NCBI GenBank assembly: GCA_022843805.1
Contig: JALHMY010000021.1
Coordinates: forward strand, 44,407 to 108,406
Origin: Fuerstiella sp.
Lineage (GTDB): Bacteria; Planctomycetota; Planctomycetia; Planctomycetales; Planctomycetaceae
Direction: 5' to 3'
Length of the DNA: 64,000 nucleotides
The notes beneath the pieces were generated by a model. It saw only the letters and a list, made by a program, of their open reading frames with translations, did no database searches and had not been told where the DNA came from. This document shows, piece by piece, positions 44,739 through 54,375 of this stretch (position 1 is its first letter; the number at the start of each line of letters is the position of its first letter). Position numbers and translations under genes: made by a program.

Positions 44739-47438
44739 TCATGCGATACCTCGACTGACTCGCTTTGCCCACCACCACTTATGCAGCTCGACCGCCGGCA
44801 CAATCAGCACGCTGACCGCAATTGCGACGCCCCAGAACGATGGAGTCACCGGACTGGTGCTTAACATGTCCTGGAAAAAAGGCACATACATTCCTGTGAC
44901 ATGAAGCAGAAACGCTCCGAGCGTTCCGAAGAACAGCACAGGACTGCGGAGTGGCGACAGGGCAAAGGCAGACTTCGTCTCCGACCGGCAGTTGCCGACG
45001 TGGAAATTTTCAGACAACACCATCGCCAGCAGCAGCAGGTTTCGAGCATCTGATACCTGCCAGCCGAGACGAAGGGCAATGTCGTAAATCAAAAAGCCAC
45101 CACCCCCGACGACCAGCATCGCCACGATTGTCCTTTCCACCATCAGGCGATTAAAGACGGCTTCGCCGGGCGGACGCGGTTTTCGTCGCAGGCTGTCCCC
45201 TTCGCCAGGCTCAAAGGCCAGTGCCACACCCTGAATTCCGTTGGTGACGAGGTTCAGCCACAACAACTGCACGGGAAGCAGGGGGACCGGCAGTCCGGTA
45301 ATCACGGCCAGCAGAACCATCAGCAGTTCGGCCGCACCCATGGAAACGAGCAGGTAGATCACCTTGCGAATATTGTCATAGGCAATGCGGCCCTCTTCAA
45401 TTCCCCCGACGATGGAACTGAAATTGTCGTCGCTGATCACCAGTTCCGACGCTTCACGGGCCACATCCGTACCAGCCTTGCCCATCGCCACACCAATGTT
45501 TGCTGCACGCAGGGCCGGCGCATCATTGACACCATCGCCGGTGACAGCAACGAAGTGTCCTGCTTTCCGGGCGGCTTCCACGATTTGCAGCTTCTGACGA
45601 GGCGTAACTCGTGCAAACACACGTACCCGCTGGATCATCTCGCCCAGCTGATCAATCGACTTGCCGTCCACTTCAGCGGCAGTAACCACCTGTTCGTCCC
45701 GATCCGCCAGGCCCAGATCGCGGGCAATAGCCAGTGCAGTAACACGGTGATCGCCGGTTACCATCGAGACCATGACACCAGCCCTGTGGCAATCCGCCAC
45801 GGCCTCGCGAGCTCCGGATCGCAGCGGATCGATCATCCCCAAAAATCCGTGCAGCGTCAGGTTCCCGGGTTGTGGCGGAACGTCTTCGGCTTGGGGAGAT
45901 TCGGCGAGTTCACCGCTGGCCACAGCAAGGACGCGAAGTCCGCGGGCCGCCATTCCCATTGTCACCTGATCCAGCCTGGTGCGATCGGCCTGCGAGAGCT
46001 GATCGCCGCACATGTCCAGCACGCGTTCCGGAGCGCCTTTGACGAAGACTTCGACATGATCGTGTTTGCGATGAAATGACGCCGCAAACTGATGCTCCGG
46101 TTCGAAGGGAATGCTGCTCACCTGTGGAAACGCATCGAGAAGCTGTTTGCGATGCATACCTGACTTAACGCCCAGACTTAAGGCTGCAATATCAACGGCA
46201 TCTCCGTGCCAGGCCCACTCGCCATTGCGGTGGTGCAGCTCGGCCTCGTTGCACAGTACGGCTGCGCGGATCGTCGCTTCCAGCTGCGGGTGATCGGCCG
46301 GGTCTGCTCGACTTCCCGCATGGAGCACTTCGCCCTGGGGCGAGAATCCCTGGCCAGTCACCGGCAACACTTCACCATTGGTGAGGCAGACTTCACGCAC
46401 TGTCAGTTCGTTGCAGGTCAGCGTTCCGGTCTTGTCCGTGGCGATCAGCGTACAACTGCCGAGGCCTTCGACCGCTGTCAGCTGACGAACAATCACGTTT
46501 CGCCTGGCCATTCGTGTGGTTGCCACAGCGAGTGCCACAGTGACTGCAACTGGCAATCCTTCCGGAATGGCAGACACAGCCAGCGCAACCACGAAAAAGA
46601 ACGTTTCGACCAGCGTGTAGCCTCCCACAACAATGCCCAGCGTGCCGATCACGGCAGCAGCGGTCAGTGTGCCGAGGGCCACATAGTTCGTGAATCGCTC
46701 CATGCGAGCCAGCAGGGGCGGCTTCCCTCCACCACTGCCCATCACGTCCAAAGCGAGCTGGCCGACGCTGGTGGCAGTCCCGGTGGCCACCACGACACCC
46801 TTTGCCCGTCCGCGAGCAACGAGTGAGCCGGCAAACGTCATATTCTTCCGGTCTGCCAGAGCCGAAGATTCCTCACCCTGCCAGGCAGCATCTTTTTGCA
46901 CCGCCAGTGATTCTCCGGTGAGCAGAGACTCGTCAACTTCGAGGCCATGTGCAGTCAACAGCCGAGTATCCGCCGGGACACGGTTTCCGGATTCCAGCCA
47001 TAGCACATCTCCGGGAACAAGATCTTCTGCCATCACCTCCCGCGCTTCGCCGTCCCGTTCCACCAGAGCGTGCATCCGGAGCAATTTTTTCAGTGCATGA
47101 CTACTTTGTTCCGCCTGCCATTCCTGCCAGGCTCCGATGACAGCGTTGAGCGCCAGCACCGCGGCAATGAAACCAGCGTCCTTTAAATCGCCAATCAGTG
47201 CAGAGACCACGGCGGCAGCCACGAGGATATAAATCAGCGGGCTGACAAACTGACCCAGCACAATCCTCCACAGCGGTGTCGGTCCTCTTTCCGGGAGAAC
47301 ATTGGGGCCGTAAGCCTGCTTTCGCCGTGCGACGTCGTCTGACGACAATCCGCATTCGGACGTATTCCACAACGCCAGCACCGCTTCCGCGGGCTCAGCG
47401 TGCCAGGCCCCTGCATCCTGCTTTTCAAGCGGCCTCAT
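44739..47438 (-). CDS. Cation-transporting P-type ATPase (P2-like)
   Basis: An 899-aa P-type ATPase, complete in length. It has the TGES actuator motif at 174-177, PEGLP in M4 at 292-296 and the phosphorylation site D335 in DKTGTLT. The hinge motifs MVTGDH and VTGDGVND lie near 560-640, and there are about ten membrane helices. The N-terminal cation-ATPase domain is present. In M6 the P2A Ca2+ consensus NxxTDG reads LNLVTNGIQG, so the Asp that coordinates Ca2+ in SERCA is Asn; specificity is therefore uncertain. AAAGGG lies nine bases before the ATG. It leads the minus-strand cluster and is divergent from the sensor kinase. Confidence 0.9.
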   Translation of the reverse strand: MRPLEKQDAGAWHAEPAEAVLALWNTSECGLSSDDVARRKQAYGPNVLPERGPTPLWRIVLGQFVSPLIYILVAAAVVSALIGDLKDAGFIAAVLALNAVIGAWQEWQAEQSSHALKKLLRMHALVERDGEAREVMAEDLVPGDVLWLESGNRVPADTRLLTAHGLEVDESLLTGESLAVQKDAAWQGEESSALADRKNMTFAGSLVARGRAKGVVVATGTATSVGQLALDVMGSGGGKPPLLARMERFTNYVALGTLTAAAVIGTLGIVVGGYTLVETFFFVVALAVSAIPEGLPVAVTVALAVATTRMARRNVIVRQLTAVEGLGSCTLIATDKTGTLTCNELTVREVCLTNGEVLPVTGQGFSPQGEVLHAGSRADPADHPQLEATIRAAVLCNEAELHHRNGEWAWHGDAVDIAALSLGVKSGMHRKQLLDAFPQVSSIPFEPEHQFAASFHRKHDHVEVFVKGAPERVLDMCGDQLSQADRTRLDQVTMGMAARGLRVLAVASGELAESPQAEDVPPQPGNLTLHGFLGMIDPLRSGAREAVADCHRAGVMVSMVTGDHRVTALAIARDLGLADRDEQVVTAAEVDGKSIDQLGEMIQRVRVFARVTPRQKLQIVEAARKAGHFVAVTGDGVNDAPALRAANIGVAMGKAGTDVAREASELVISDDNFSSIVGGIEEGRIAYDNIRKVIYLLVSMGAAELLMVLLAVITGLPVPLLPVQLLWLNLVTNGIQGVALAFEPGEGDSLRRKPRPPGEAVFNRLMVERTIVAMLVVGGGGFLIYDIALRLGWQVSDARNLLLLAMVLSENFHVGNCRSETKSAFALSPLRSPVLFFGTLGAFLLHVTGMYVPFFQDMLSTSPVTPSFWGVAIAVSVLIVPAVELHKWWWAKRVSRGIA

Positions 47439-47644
47439 TCAGCATCCCTTTTAAACGTATCCCCGACCAGACTGCAGCCCGGGTCAGTGCAACAGGCCAA
47501 ATTGTCTCGCATTGGCGGACCACTTTAAATCGATGCGCAAACCATTCGGGCATGGCGGATTCCACCATGCCGTTCTCCATCCGAAATCGTTACACTCAAT
47601 GGACGGGTGAGATCAACGTTCGCTTAGCACCGGTATTCTACAGC

Positions 47645-49579
47645 ATGGCAGACATTCAACTGACCGCGACACTGACGGAGAGCGAGTATCGCTATCGCTC
47701 ACTTCGTTCCGCTGTTGCCGATTACCATTACCACGTTGAGGTTGAAGGCGGGCGAATTCTGAGAAAACTGCACGGAGCCAGCTGTGAGGCTATTACCGGA
47801 TACACATCGGAAGAATATGCGGCCGATCCGCTGCTGTGGATGGCCATGGTACTGGAGGAAGACCGGGCTCTCGTTGAACAACAAATTGCGGATGTAATTT
47901 CAGATCGGACTCCGCCTGCTGTTGAGTATCGCATCCGCCGCAGGGATGGTCGTATTCGCTGGATTCATAAGATGGTTGTTCCCTATCACGATAATAGTGG
48001 CAGGCTGACGGCTTATGACGGCCTTCTCCGTGATGTGACTGACCAGAAGCACGTGGAACACAATCTCAGACAGAGTGAAGAACGCTTTCGTCTGATTTTT
48101 GAGGACGATTTGACCGGCGACTATCTCGCCGCGCCCGATGGAACGATCCTGCTCTGCAACCAGGCCTTCGTGGAAATTTTCGGTTTCAGCAGTCGGGAAG
48201 AGGCGGTTGGCAGCAACTTCGCGAATCTCTGCGCGGGTCCATTGTCCTGGCCGAAATTCATTGAGCTGCTTTCGGAGAACAAATCGCTGGAGCGATATGA
48301 ACGAGCGGGCCGCCACAGCGACGGGACCATTCGTCATGTGGTCGAAACAGTGCTGGGGACATTTGACGCACAGGGAGAGCTCGTTCGAATCAAGGGTTAC
48401 GTCTATGACGACACTGACTCCAGAATGATGGAAGCGAGACTGCGGCAGCGAAACACGGAGCTTGAAGAAGTCGTCACCGATCGAACTCATGAGCTGCGTG
48501 AAAAGCACGAACATTTGCAGGCCCTGTGGAATTCAGCGTTTGACGCAATTATCACGATAGACGGACAGGGACGGATTGAAACAGCAAATCGGGCGGCCGA
48601 GACGATGTTCGGCTATACGTCGGTCGAACTGACCGGGCAAAACGTCAGTATGCTTATGCCGTCTCCGTTTCGGGAAGAACACGACAGCTACCTCCGGCAT
48701 TATCGCGAAACCGGGGAGGCGAGAATTCTCAACACTCCCCGAGAGCTCATCGCCCGCCGCAGAGATGGCTCGACGTTCCCGATCGACTTGTCCGTGACTC
48801 AGGTTGATCATTCCGAATATTTTACGGGCATCATTCGTGATCGATCGGAATGCAGGGAACTGCAGCAGCACGTGCTGGAAATCGCGGCCGAGGAACAACG
48901 TCGAATTGGCATCGAACTGCATGACGGCGTCGGCCAGGAACTGACAGGCCTCTCACTGGTCACGGGGACTCTGCTGAATCTCATCACAGCCATGCCTGTG
49001 ATGAACTCGGAGGGCCAGGTTGTGCGACAGCTCGACGAAACCGGCTTTAGCCGAATCTGCGACATCGTCAGGAAACTCAATCAGAAACTTTCCGAAGCAA
49101 ATCGGCACGTGCATCAGCTGTCGCACGGAATCATGCCTCTGCAGGTGGATGCAGAGGCACTGCGATCGGCTCTTGAGGAACTTGCCGCATCCACCAATGC
49201 GCCGCCAAACGTTACGTGCCATTTCGAATGTCCACGGCCAGTGATGGCCGCGAATAACACCACTGCAACACACCTGTACCGCATCGCCCAGGAAGCGGTG
49301 AACAATGCACTCCGCCACAGCCTGGCCGACCACATCAGTATTTCTCTGTGGCAGAACGACGACCAGATCATCCTTGAAATCAGTGACAATGGGATCGGTA
49401 TCGACATGCCCAGTGGCGATGTCGGTGCCATTTGCAAATCCCGGGGCATGGGACTGCGCACCATGCAATACCGCACCGGAATAATTGGGGGAGCACTGCA
49501 TATTGAACGCCGCGAGGCGGGGGGCACACTGGTGAGATGCACAACGCTTTATGGAGTCAGAGTGAACTGCGATGCCTAA
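47645..49579 (+). CDS. PAS-domain sensor histidine kinase (NarX/DegS-like)
   Basis: 644 aa from ATG 47645; ATGs at 47552 and 47567 are in frame but precede the first domain. Three PAS domains lie in order: residues about 15-140 (with RIRRRDGRIRWIH), 145-270 and 290-400. HisKA_3 follows with the phosphorylated H426 in IGIELHDGVGQE, then a HATPase_c domain (AQEAVNNALRHS, ISDNGIGID, GMGLRTMQYR). No membrane helix is visible, so it is probably cytoplasmic; the PAS domains may sense redox, oxygen or a ligand. The response regulator overlaps its 3' end by eight bases. Confidence 0.9.
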   Translation: MADIQLTATLTESEYRYRSLRSAVADYHYHVEVEGGRILRKLHGASCEAITGYTSEEYAADPLLWMAMVLEEDRALVEQQIADVISDRTPPAVEYRIRRRDGRIRWIHKMVVPYHDNSGRLTAYDGLLRDVTDQKHVEHNLRQSEERFRLIFEDDLTGDYLAAPDGTILLCNQAFVEIFGFSSREEAVGSNFANLCAGPLSWPKFIELLSENKSLERYERAGRHSDGTIRHVVETVLGTFDAQGELVRIKGYVYDDTDSRMMEARLRQRNTELEEVVTDRTHELREKHEHLQALWNSAFDAIITIDGQGRIETANRAAETMFGYTSVELTGQNVSMLMPSPFREEHDSYLRHYRETGEARILNTPRELIARRRDGSTFPIDLSVTQVDHSEYFTGIIRDRSECRELQQHVLEIAAEEQRRIGIELHDGVGQELTGLSLVTGTLLNLITAMPVMNSEGQVVRQLDETGFSRICDIVRKLNQKLSEANRHVHQLSHGIMPLQVDAEALRSALEELAASTNAPPNVTCHFECPRPVMAANNTTATHLYRIAQEAVNNALRHSLADHISISLWQNDDQIILEISDNGIGIDMPSGDVGAICKSRGMGLRTMQYRTGIIGGALHIERREAGGTLVRCTTLYGVRVNCDA

Positions 49580-50231
49580 GCAGTGCTTACGCGCAAAGAT
49601 ACTGATTGTCGACGACCACCCGCTGGTTCGTGAGGGACTGGCGCTGCGGATTTCTCTGCACTCAGACCTTAAAGTGTGCGGCGAGGCGGAGTCCGAAGAA
49701 CAGGCGATTGAGCTTGCCAGACAAACAAACCCCGACCTGATTCTTGTTGATATCTCGCTGAAAAGTGGCCATGGGATCGAACTGATCAAACGAATCTGTG
49801 CGCTGAATCCCAAAATCAGAATGCTGGTCATCTCCGGCTTTCAGGAGTCGCTCTACGCCGAGCGTGCCTTTCGCGCTGGCGCACACGGATATCTTAACAA
49901 ACAGGAATCCAATGAGAAGATGATTGAAGCGATCCGCACCGTACTTGCCGGTGAACGATTCCTGAGCCCCGAGATCAGTCGTCGGCTCATCAACCAGGCT
50001 CTGGGTGCTTCCAACGAGACGAAAAATCCGGTAGAACGACTCACCGACCGCGAGCTGGAAATCTTCCGTATGATTGGAGAAGGCCTGAGCACGAGGTCGA
50101 TCGCAGGTCGACTGTTCCTCAGCACACATACCATCGACACGCATCGCGAAAACATCAAACGCAAGCTCGATGTCAGCACCGCCGCTCAACTGTCTCGTAC
50201 AGCCGTTCAGTGGCTGCTGGAAAACGGCTGA
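49572..50231 (+). CDS. LuxR/NarL-family response regulator
   Basis: A 219-aa regulator. The receiver domain has ILIVDDHPLVREGLAL with the acidic pocket, the phospho-acceptor D60 in LVDISLKSG, ISGFQ and the Lys in GYLNKQES. The C-terminal LuxR helix-turn-helix covers about 150-210 (LTDRELEIFRMIGEG, STRSIAGRLFLS, HTIDTHRENIKRKL). It overlaps the kinase stop by eight bases, so kinase and regulator are a cognate pair. Targets are unknown; the divergent stress cluster is the obvious candidate. Confidence 0.93.
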   Translation: MPKQCLRAKILIVDDHPLVREGLALRISLHSDLKVCGEAESEEQAIELARQTNPDLILVDISLKSGHGIELIKRICALNPKIRMLVISGFQESLYAERAFRAGAHGYLNKQESNEKMIEAIRTVLAGERFLSPEISRRLINQALGASNETKNPVERLTDRELEIFRMIGEGLSTRSIAGRLFLSTHTIDTHRENIKRKLDVSTAAQLSRTAVQWLLENG

Positions 50232-50331
50232 CCTCACCTCCATTCGAAATGAAAGTGGCAGGGATTACCGCAATCAGTGATGAAATTGCACTGGCAGCAC
50301 GAATCGCAGTTCGTCACTCGGAGAGTGACGG

Positions 50332-51159
50332 CTACTTGAATCGCAGTCGGAATGCGACAATTGTCAGGTCATCCGGTTTGGACGGGTGACTTGAAAGATG
50401 CCGGGGAGCCAGCATTCGTTCGGTTGCCAGGTCCACGAGACTCTGTACGGCAGCTTCCAGAGATCCCCGGCGAATCAGATCGACAATTTCATCGGGTGCA
50501 AGATTGTCGCTGAGCCCATCACTGCAGAGCAGCAGGGTATCTCGAGTGCTCATTTCGAGAATCGGACCAATTTCGATTCGCATTTCTGAATGACCAACCA
50601 CATTGGAGACGAAATGCCGGTCGGGATGAGACATGGCATCCTGTTCGTTCATCAGTCCGGATTCGATAGCGTAACCAACCGGTGAATGAGAAATGGACTG
50701 CCAGCGCAGTCGACCTCGCTGCCCGCACAGCAGAATCATCGAATCACCTGCATGGTACGGACGGATACGGTTCTCCTGGACTTCGATCACCGCCAGAGTG
50801 GTTGCGGCACCGCCCATTCGACAGATACGTTCATTGGCGGTTTCGAATCCGTCGAGAATTGCGGACCGAAGACCCGATTCGGGCTGAACGATCTGCTGCA
50901 GTCGAAGCTGAAGAGATTCCACAGCCACGGCCGAAGCAGTATGACCGGCCTGCATTCCGCCGACACCATCAGCGATCATGAGCACACCGCTGTCGGCAGA
51001 AACGGGAACAGCAGCGGCGGAATCTTCGTTGACGGATTCACGACCGGGACACCGCCGACTGAAAAGCGCGACCTCTCCTCCCGCAAACGCAGACAACTGC
51101 GGCGTACTGAGGTCGCATTCCAGAAGGACAATCGCGGGCGAGTCAGAAAAAGGCATCAT
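50332..51159 (-). CDS. PP2C-type serine/threonine phosphatase
   Basis: 275 aa from two adjacent ATGs at 51159/51156, with AGGA five bases upstream; the frame is open to 51939 but there it lies antisense to the RraA-like gene. PP2C motifs are present: GRESVNEDSAA (D), LMIADGVGGMQAGHTAS (ADGxGG), GDSMILL and LLCSDGLSDNL, then PDDLTIVAF. These residues bind two metal ions. It removes phosphate from Ser/Thr and may act with kinases or STAS proteins elsewhere in the genome; none is adjacent. The C-terminal end has no extra domain. Confidence 0.88.
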   Translation of the reverse strand: MMPFSDSPAIVLLECDLSTPQLSAFAGGEVALFSRRCPGRESVNEDSAAAVPVSADSGVLMIADGVGGMQAGHTASAVAVESLQLRLQQIVQPESGLRSAILDGFETANERICRMGGAATTLAVIEVQENRIRPYHAGDSMILLCGQRGRLRWQSISHSPVGYAIESGLMNEQDAMSHPDRHFVSNVVGHSEMRIEIGPILEMSTRDTLLLCSDGLSDNLAPDEIVDLIRRGSLEAAVQSLVDLATERMLAPRHLSSHPSKPDDLTIVAFRLRFK

Positions 51160-51306
51160 AGATTCCTGACGTACAGTGTAATCAGCCGTACAGAAATGCC
51201 AATGGTGACCGGAAGGGGTTTGCTTTCCAAATTGCCTCACGCTATACCGTGCAGGAAAAATCCGACGTTGGATTGTGTTATTGAATACGGCAGTGGGGGA
51301 ATTCCG

Positions 51307-52017
51307 GTGACGACGTTTGAAACGAATCATGGTTCCGGTCAGGCGAATGAGAATGCTGATGACACCGTGATCACTCTGGAAATGATGCGGCAGCGTTTGA
51401 GCGTTCCGCTGCTGTGTGATGCGCTGGATGCCGCCGGATATCCTCATCAGTCTCCCCGGCTTCCCATCCATGCAGTGACACTTCCGGAAGTCACGCTCAT
51501 TGGCCGTTGTCGCACAACTTTGTGGGCCGAGATGGCTCATGTTGACCCCGAGCCCTACAAACTGGAACTGGCGGCAGTGGATTCCTGCGGTCCCGACGAT
51601 GTACTGGTCTGTGCGGCATCCGGTTCGATGCGTTCGGGAATCTGGGGCGAACTTTTGTCTACGGCCGCACGAAATTCGGGCTGCATCGGTGTAATTGTTG
51701 ATGGAGCCGTGCGTGACGTGGCTCAGATGAGACGAATGCATTTTCCCGTCTTTGCCAGAGGCACCTGTCCGTATGACAGCCGTGACAGGCAGCGCGTTAT
51801 TGACTACGACATCGCGATTGAAATCGATGGCGTCAGGATCTGTCCGGGCGACCTGATTGCGGCAGATCAGGATGGCATTGTAATTGTACCTCAGCTTGTG
51901 GAGCAGGCTGTTGTCAGGGCAGCATGGCAGAAAGTGCATGCGGAAAATCAGGTACGGGACGCAATTCGAGCGGGTATGACGGCCACAAAGGCATTTGAGA
52001 CCTTCGGGGTTCTATGA
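51307..52017 (+). CDS. RraA-like/dimethylmenaquinone methyltransferase-fold family protein
   Basis: 236 aa from GTG 51307, which has GGGGGA about seven bases upstream; the long open frame upstream is antisense to the PP2C gene. The RraA-family fold is clear: LCDALDAAGYPH, AASGSMRSGIWGELLSTAA and VDGAVRDVAQM, where the GxxxRD-type motif binds a divalent metal and carboxylate. RraA itself inhibits RNase E, whereas many relatives are aldolases; the version here cannot be assigned to one of these. It precedes the ABC-2-like membrane protein by 73 bases. Confidence 0.82.
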   Translation: MTTFETNHGSGQANENADDTVITLEMMRQRLSVPLLCDALDAAGYPHQSPRLPIHAVTLPEVTLIGRCRTTLWAEMAHVDPEPYKLELAAVDSCGPDDVLVCAASGSMRSGIWGELLSTAARNSGCIGVIVDGAVRDVAQMRRMHFPVFARGTCPYDSRDRQRVIDYDIAIEIDGVRICPGDLIAADQDGIVIVPQLVEQAVVRAAWQKVHAENQVRDAIRAGMTATKAFETFGVL

Positions 52018-52090
52018 TCATGTCTGTGCAACACATGTCTGTGCAACGTTCGGGCAACTTTTAACTGGCCGAAAGGCGAGGAGACCGGTC

Positions 52091-53689
52091 ATGCGTTTTC
52101 GCCTGCCGCCCCTGCGAGCGATGGCATTTCTGACTCGATCCATTCGTCAGGAATCCCGGCTGGTCTCCCACCACGTTATGCGAGGATCGCTGACGATTGT
52201 GGTGCTGCTGCTGTTCGCAATGCAGCTTTCGACGTCGTCATTATTTAGCGCTGCGGGAAATCGATTTGTCGGATCCATCATTAAGGCATCTTACTGGTTC
52301 TTGACATTCGTCAGTCTGCTTTATTTTTCGGTTGCCATCACGGAGGAAAAAGAGGAAGACACTCTTCCGCTTCTGCGCATGACGGGCGTTTCGAACCTCG
52401 CCCTTCTGATTGGAAAATCGATACCACGACTGGCTGTGACGGTGCTGTTTCTTCTGGTGGTGACACCCTTCCTGACACTCTCTATTACGATGGGAGGTGT
52501 AGTACCGGAGCAGCTGATTTCCAGTGTTCTCGGCCTGCTGTGCTACTCGTTTCTGCTCAGCCAGTTAGGACTTTTCGCCAGTACAGTCTCCTATGACGGG
52601 CGTCGGGCGTTCTCCACTTCACTCATCCTGTGGTTTGCCTTTGAGTTTGGCCACTATGTCCTGTGGATTGCAGGCATGATTTTTCAGCAGAACAGATTGT
52701 TGGCAACAGCCGCATGGCTTAAGGATATCACAGGCTGGCTGAGTGAACGAACCATGTTTTCAAGTATGGACAGCTATCTGATGCTGGACCGGGGCGACCC
52801 TGTCTGGTTTTCTCAGATGACATGGCACCTGATCGCAGGATTCAGTTTCATGGGGCTCAGCTGGCTGCTGTTCGAGCGATTTAACAGTCGGGCGATTGGT
52901 CAGGGAATCGCTGCGGAAAGCAGTCGAAAGCTGGTGCCTGCATTCAGCTCCAGGCTGTCAGCTCGTTCCACTGGAAACGCGCTGGTGTGGAAATCCTGGC
53001 ACTTTCTGCTGGGCGGGAAATTCTGGTTTGTCATGCGACTGATGGGATTGCCGGTGCTCTATGTGATGCTGGTATTTTTTATTGGCGTGATGGTGGATGA
53101 ATTTCCTGAACCATCTGTCTACGCTGTTGTGATGATGATTGCCAGTCCGGTCATGCTGCTTCTTGATCTTGCACGTGTGCTGGGACGTGTTCTGAATGAA
53201 GAGGTGTATCGGCAGACGCTGGTGTCTTTGAAAATGATACCAATCTCCACACGTCAGATGGTTACATCGCTGGTTCTCGGCACATTGCCGGTGCTGATAC
53301 CACCGGTCACCTGTTTTGGGCTGGGAACGATTGTACTGGGAATGTCTGAACCGTCGTCAACGACCGACTTTGCGGAAACACTGCAGGAACCGTGGTTCCT
53401 GCATCTGTTCACCTGGGTGCTGGTGACTCTGCATTTTGGAGTTTTGATGTCTGTCTATCTGCGATATGGAGGAATGGTATTGGCTGCAGCGATGTTCTGG
53501 ATCGGCAGCCCCATTCTGTTTGTGATGTTCCTTACAACGTTTCGAATGTTCTTTGGAGCTGTCGGTATCCAGGAAGAAATGCTGCTTCGATATTTGGTGC
53601 CCATTTCTCTGATGATTGCCGAATGCGTCGTTTGTGTACTATTGCAACAGATGGTCATTCGGCGAGTTGACACACTGGCCGAACAGTAA
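52091..53689 (+). CDS. ABC-2-type transporter-like membrane protein
   Basis: 532 aa from ATG 52091, preceded by GAGGAG at eight bases. Multiple hydrophobic helices occur in two blocks (residues 30-240 and 310-530), with a charged loop between. KEEDTLPLLRMTGVSNLALL early, and ARVLGRVLNEEVYRQTLVSL late, resemble permease subunits of ABC-2 exporters, which have the EExxxTLxxLLxxPV-type motif. No ATPase gene lies in the window, so the partner is elsewhere or absent. A 15-bp-period repeat (CATGTCTGTGCAAC at 52019 and 52034) lies in its leader. Confidence 0.7.
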   Translation: MRFRLPPLRAMAFLTRSIRQESRLVSHHVMRGSLTIVVLLLFAMQLSTSSLFSAAGNRFVGSIIKASYWFLTFVSLLYFSVAITEEKEEDTLPLLRMTGVSNLALLIGKSIPRLAVTVLFLLVVTPFLTLSITMGGVVPEQLISSVLGLLCYSFLLSQLGLFASTVSYDGRRAFSTSLILWFAFEFGHYVLWIAGMIFQQNRLLATAAWLKDITGWLSERTMFSSMDSYLMLDRGDPVWFSQMTWHLIAGFSFMGLSWLLFERFNSRAIGQGIAAESSRKLVPAFSSRLSARSTGNALVWKSWHFLLGGKFWFVMRLMGLPVLYVMLVFFIGVMVDEFPEPSVYAVVMMIASPVMLLLDLARVLGRVLNEEVYRQTLVSLKMIPISTRQMVTSLVLGTLPVLIPPVTCFGLGTIVLGMSEPSSTTDFAETLQEPWFLHLFTWVLVTLHFGVLMSVYLRYGGMVLAAAMFWIGSPILFVMFLTTFRMFFGAVGIQEEMLLRYLVPISLMIAECVVCVLLQQMVIRRVDTLAEQ

Positions 53690-53730
53690 ACGGCGTCGCT
53701 TCGGTCACGCATCAGATATCCGAGCGTTTC

Positions 53731-54252
53731 ATCTGTGTTGTCTGTGCAATCTGTGGTCAAAAATGAACCGCGGATGACGCGGATATTGCGGATAAATCAC
53801 ACCAGCGCTCTGTCGGTTGACCAGCGAGCGCATCATCCACGGTGGATCCGACCCCCTGAGATTTGCAGGAATGGCAAGCCAATATTCTGCCGTTCGAGCG
53901 GGCGGGCGGAGGTTGGCAGAAAAATTATTGGGCAGAAAAATTAGGAAGGAACTGACAAGGTCCGTGGCAAAGCGTCCGCCTTGGAACTCAGGGGACGCGC
54001 GGTATCCGTCTGCGATTCATTTTTCTGCCCTGAAATTTTTCTGCCCAAAATCCTTCTTCCGGAAGTGGGTAACAACGCGGTACGCCATTTGAAGTGCGCC
54101 TGCGACACGCATGACAAATTCCTGCGTTTTATCTGTGTTCTCTGTGTTATCTGTGGTCAAAAAATGAACCACGAATGACGCGGAAAACGCGGATGAATCA
54201 CACCTTCGCTCTGCCGGTTTGCGTGCGAGCACATCATTCACGGTTGAACCCG
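53731..54252. repeat. Composite repeat, copy A (Q-R-P-Q modules)
   Basis: Module Q (53731-53853) runs from ATCTGTG to CACGGTGGATCC. Module R (53912-54046) starts GTTGGCAGAAAAATTATTGG and ends TGAAATTTTTCTGCCC, so its ends are inverted. Module P (54047-54102) begins AATCCTTCTTCCGG and contains GGGTAACAAC. A second Q copy (54122-54252) follows. The gap 53690-54375 holds no gene otherwise. The inverted counterpart is at 63378-63781. Confidence 0.8.
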
Positions 54253-54375
54253 AAAAAGGAAAAGGACACACCAGTCATAACAACCAGTGCGTCCTTCGAA
54301 GGAGTATCAGGTTTTAGGGCAACCGTCTGTCAGTCTGAATAACGATGACTGAAGAAGAGTGGCCTTTGCGGTTTC

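Noticed and set aside
50332..51939. 535-aa minus-strand frame as the full PP2C protein
   Set aside because: The N-terminal 260 codons are antisense to the RraA-like gene and have no domain; the ATG pair at 51159 has a ribosome site and begins the phosphatase.
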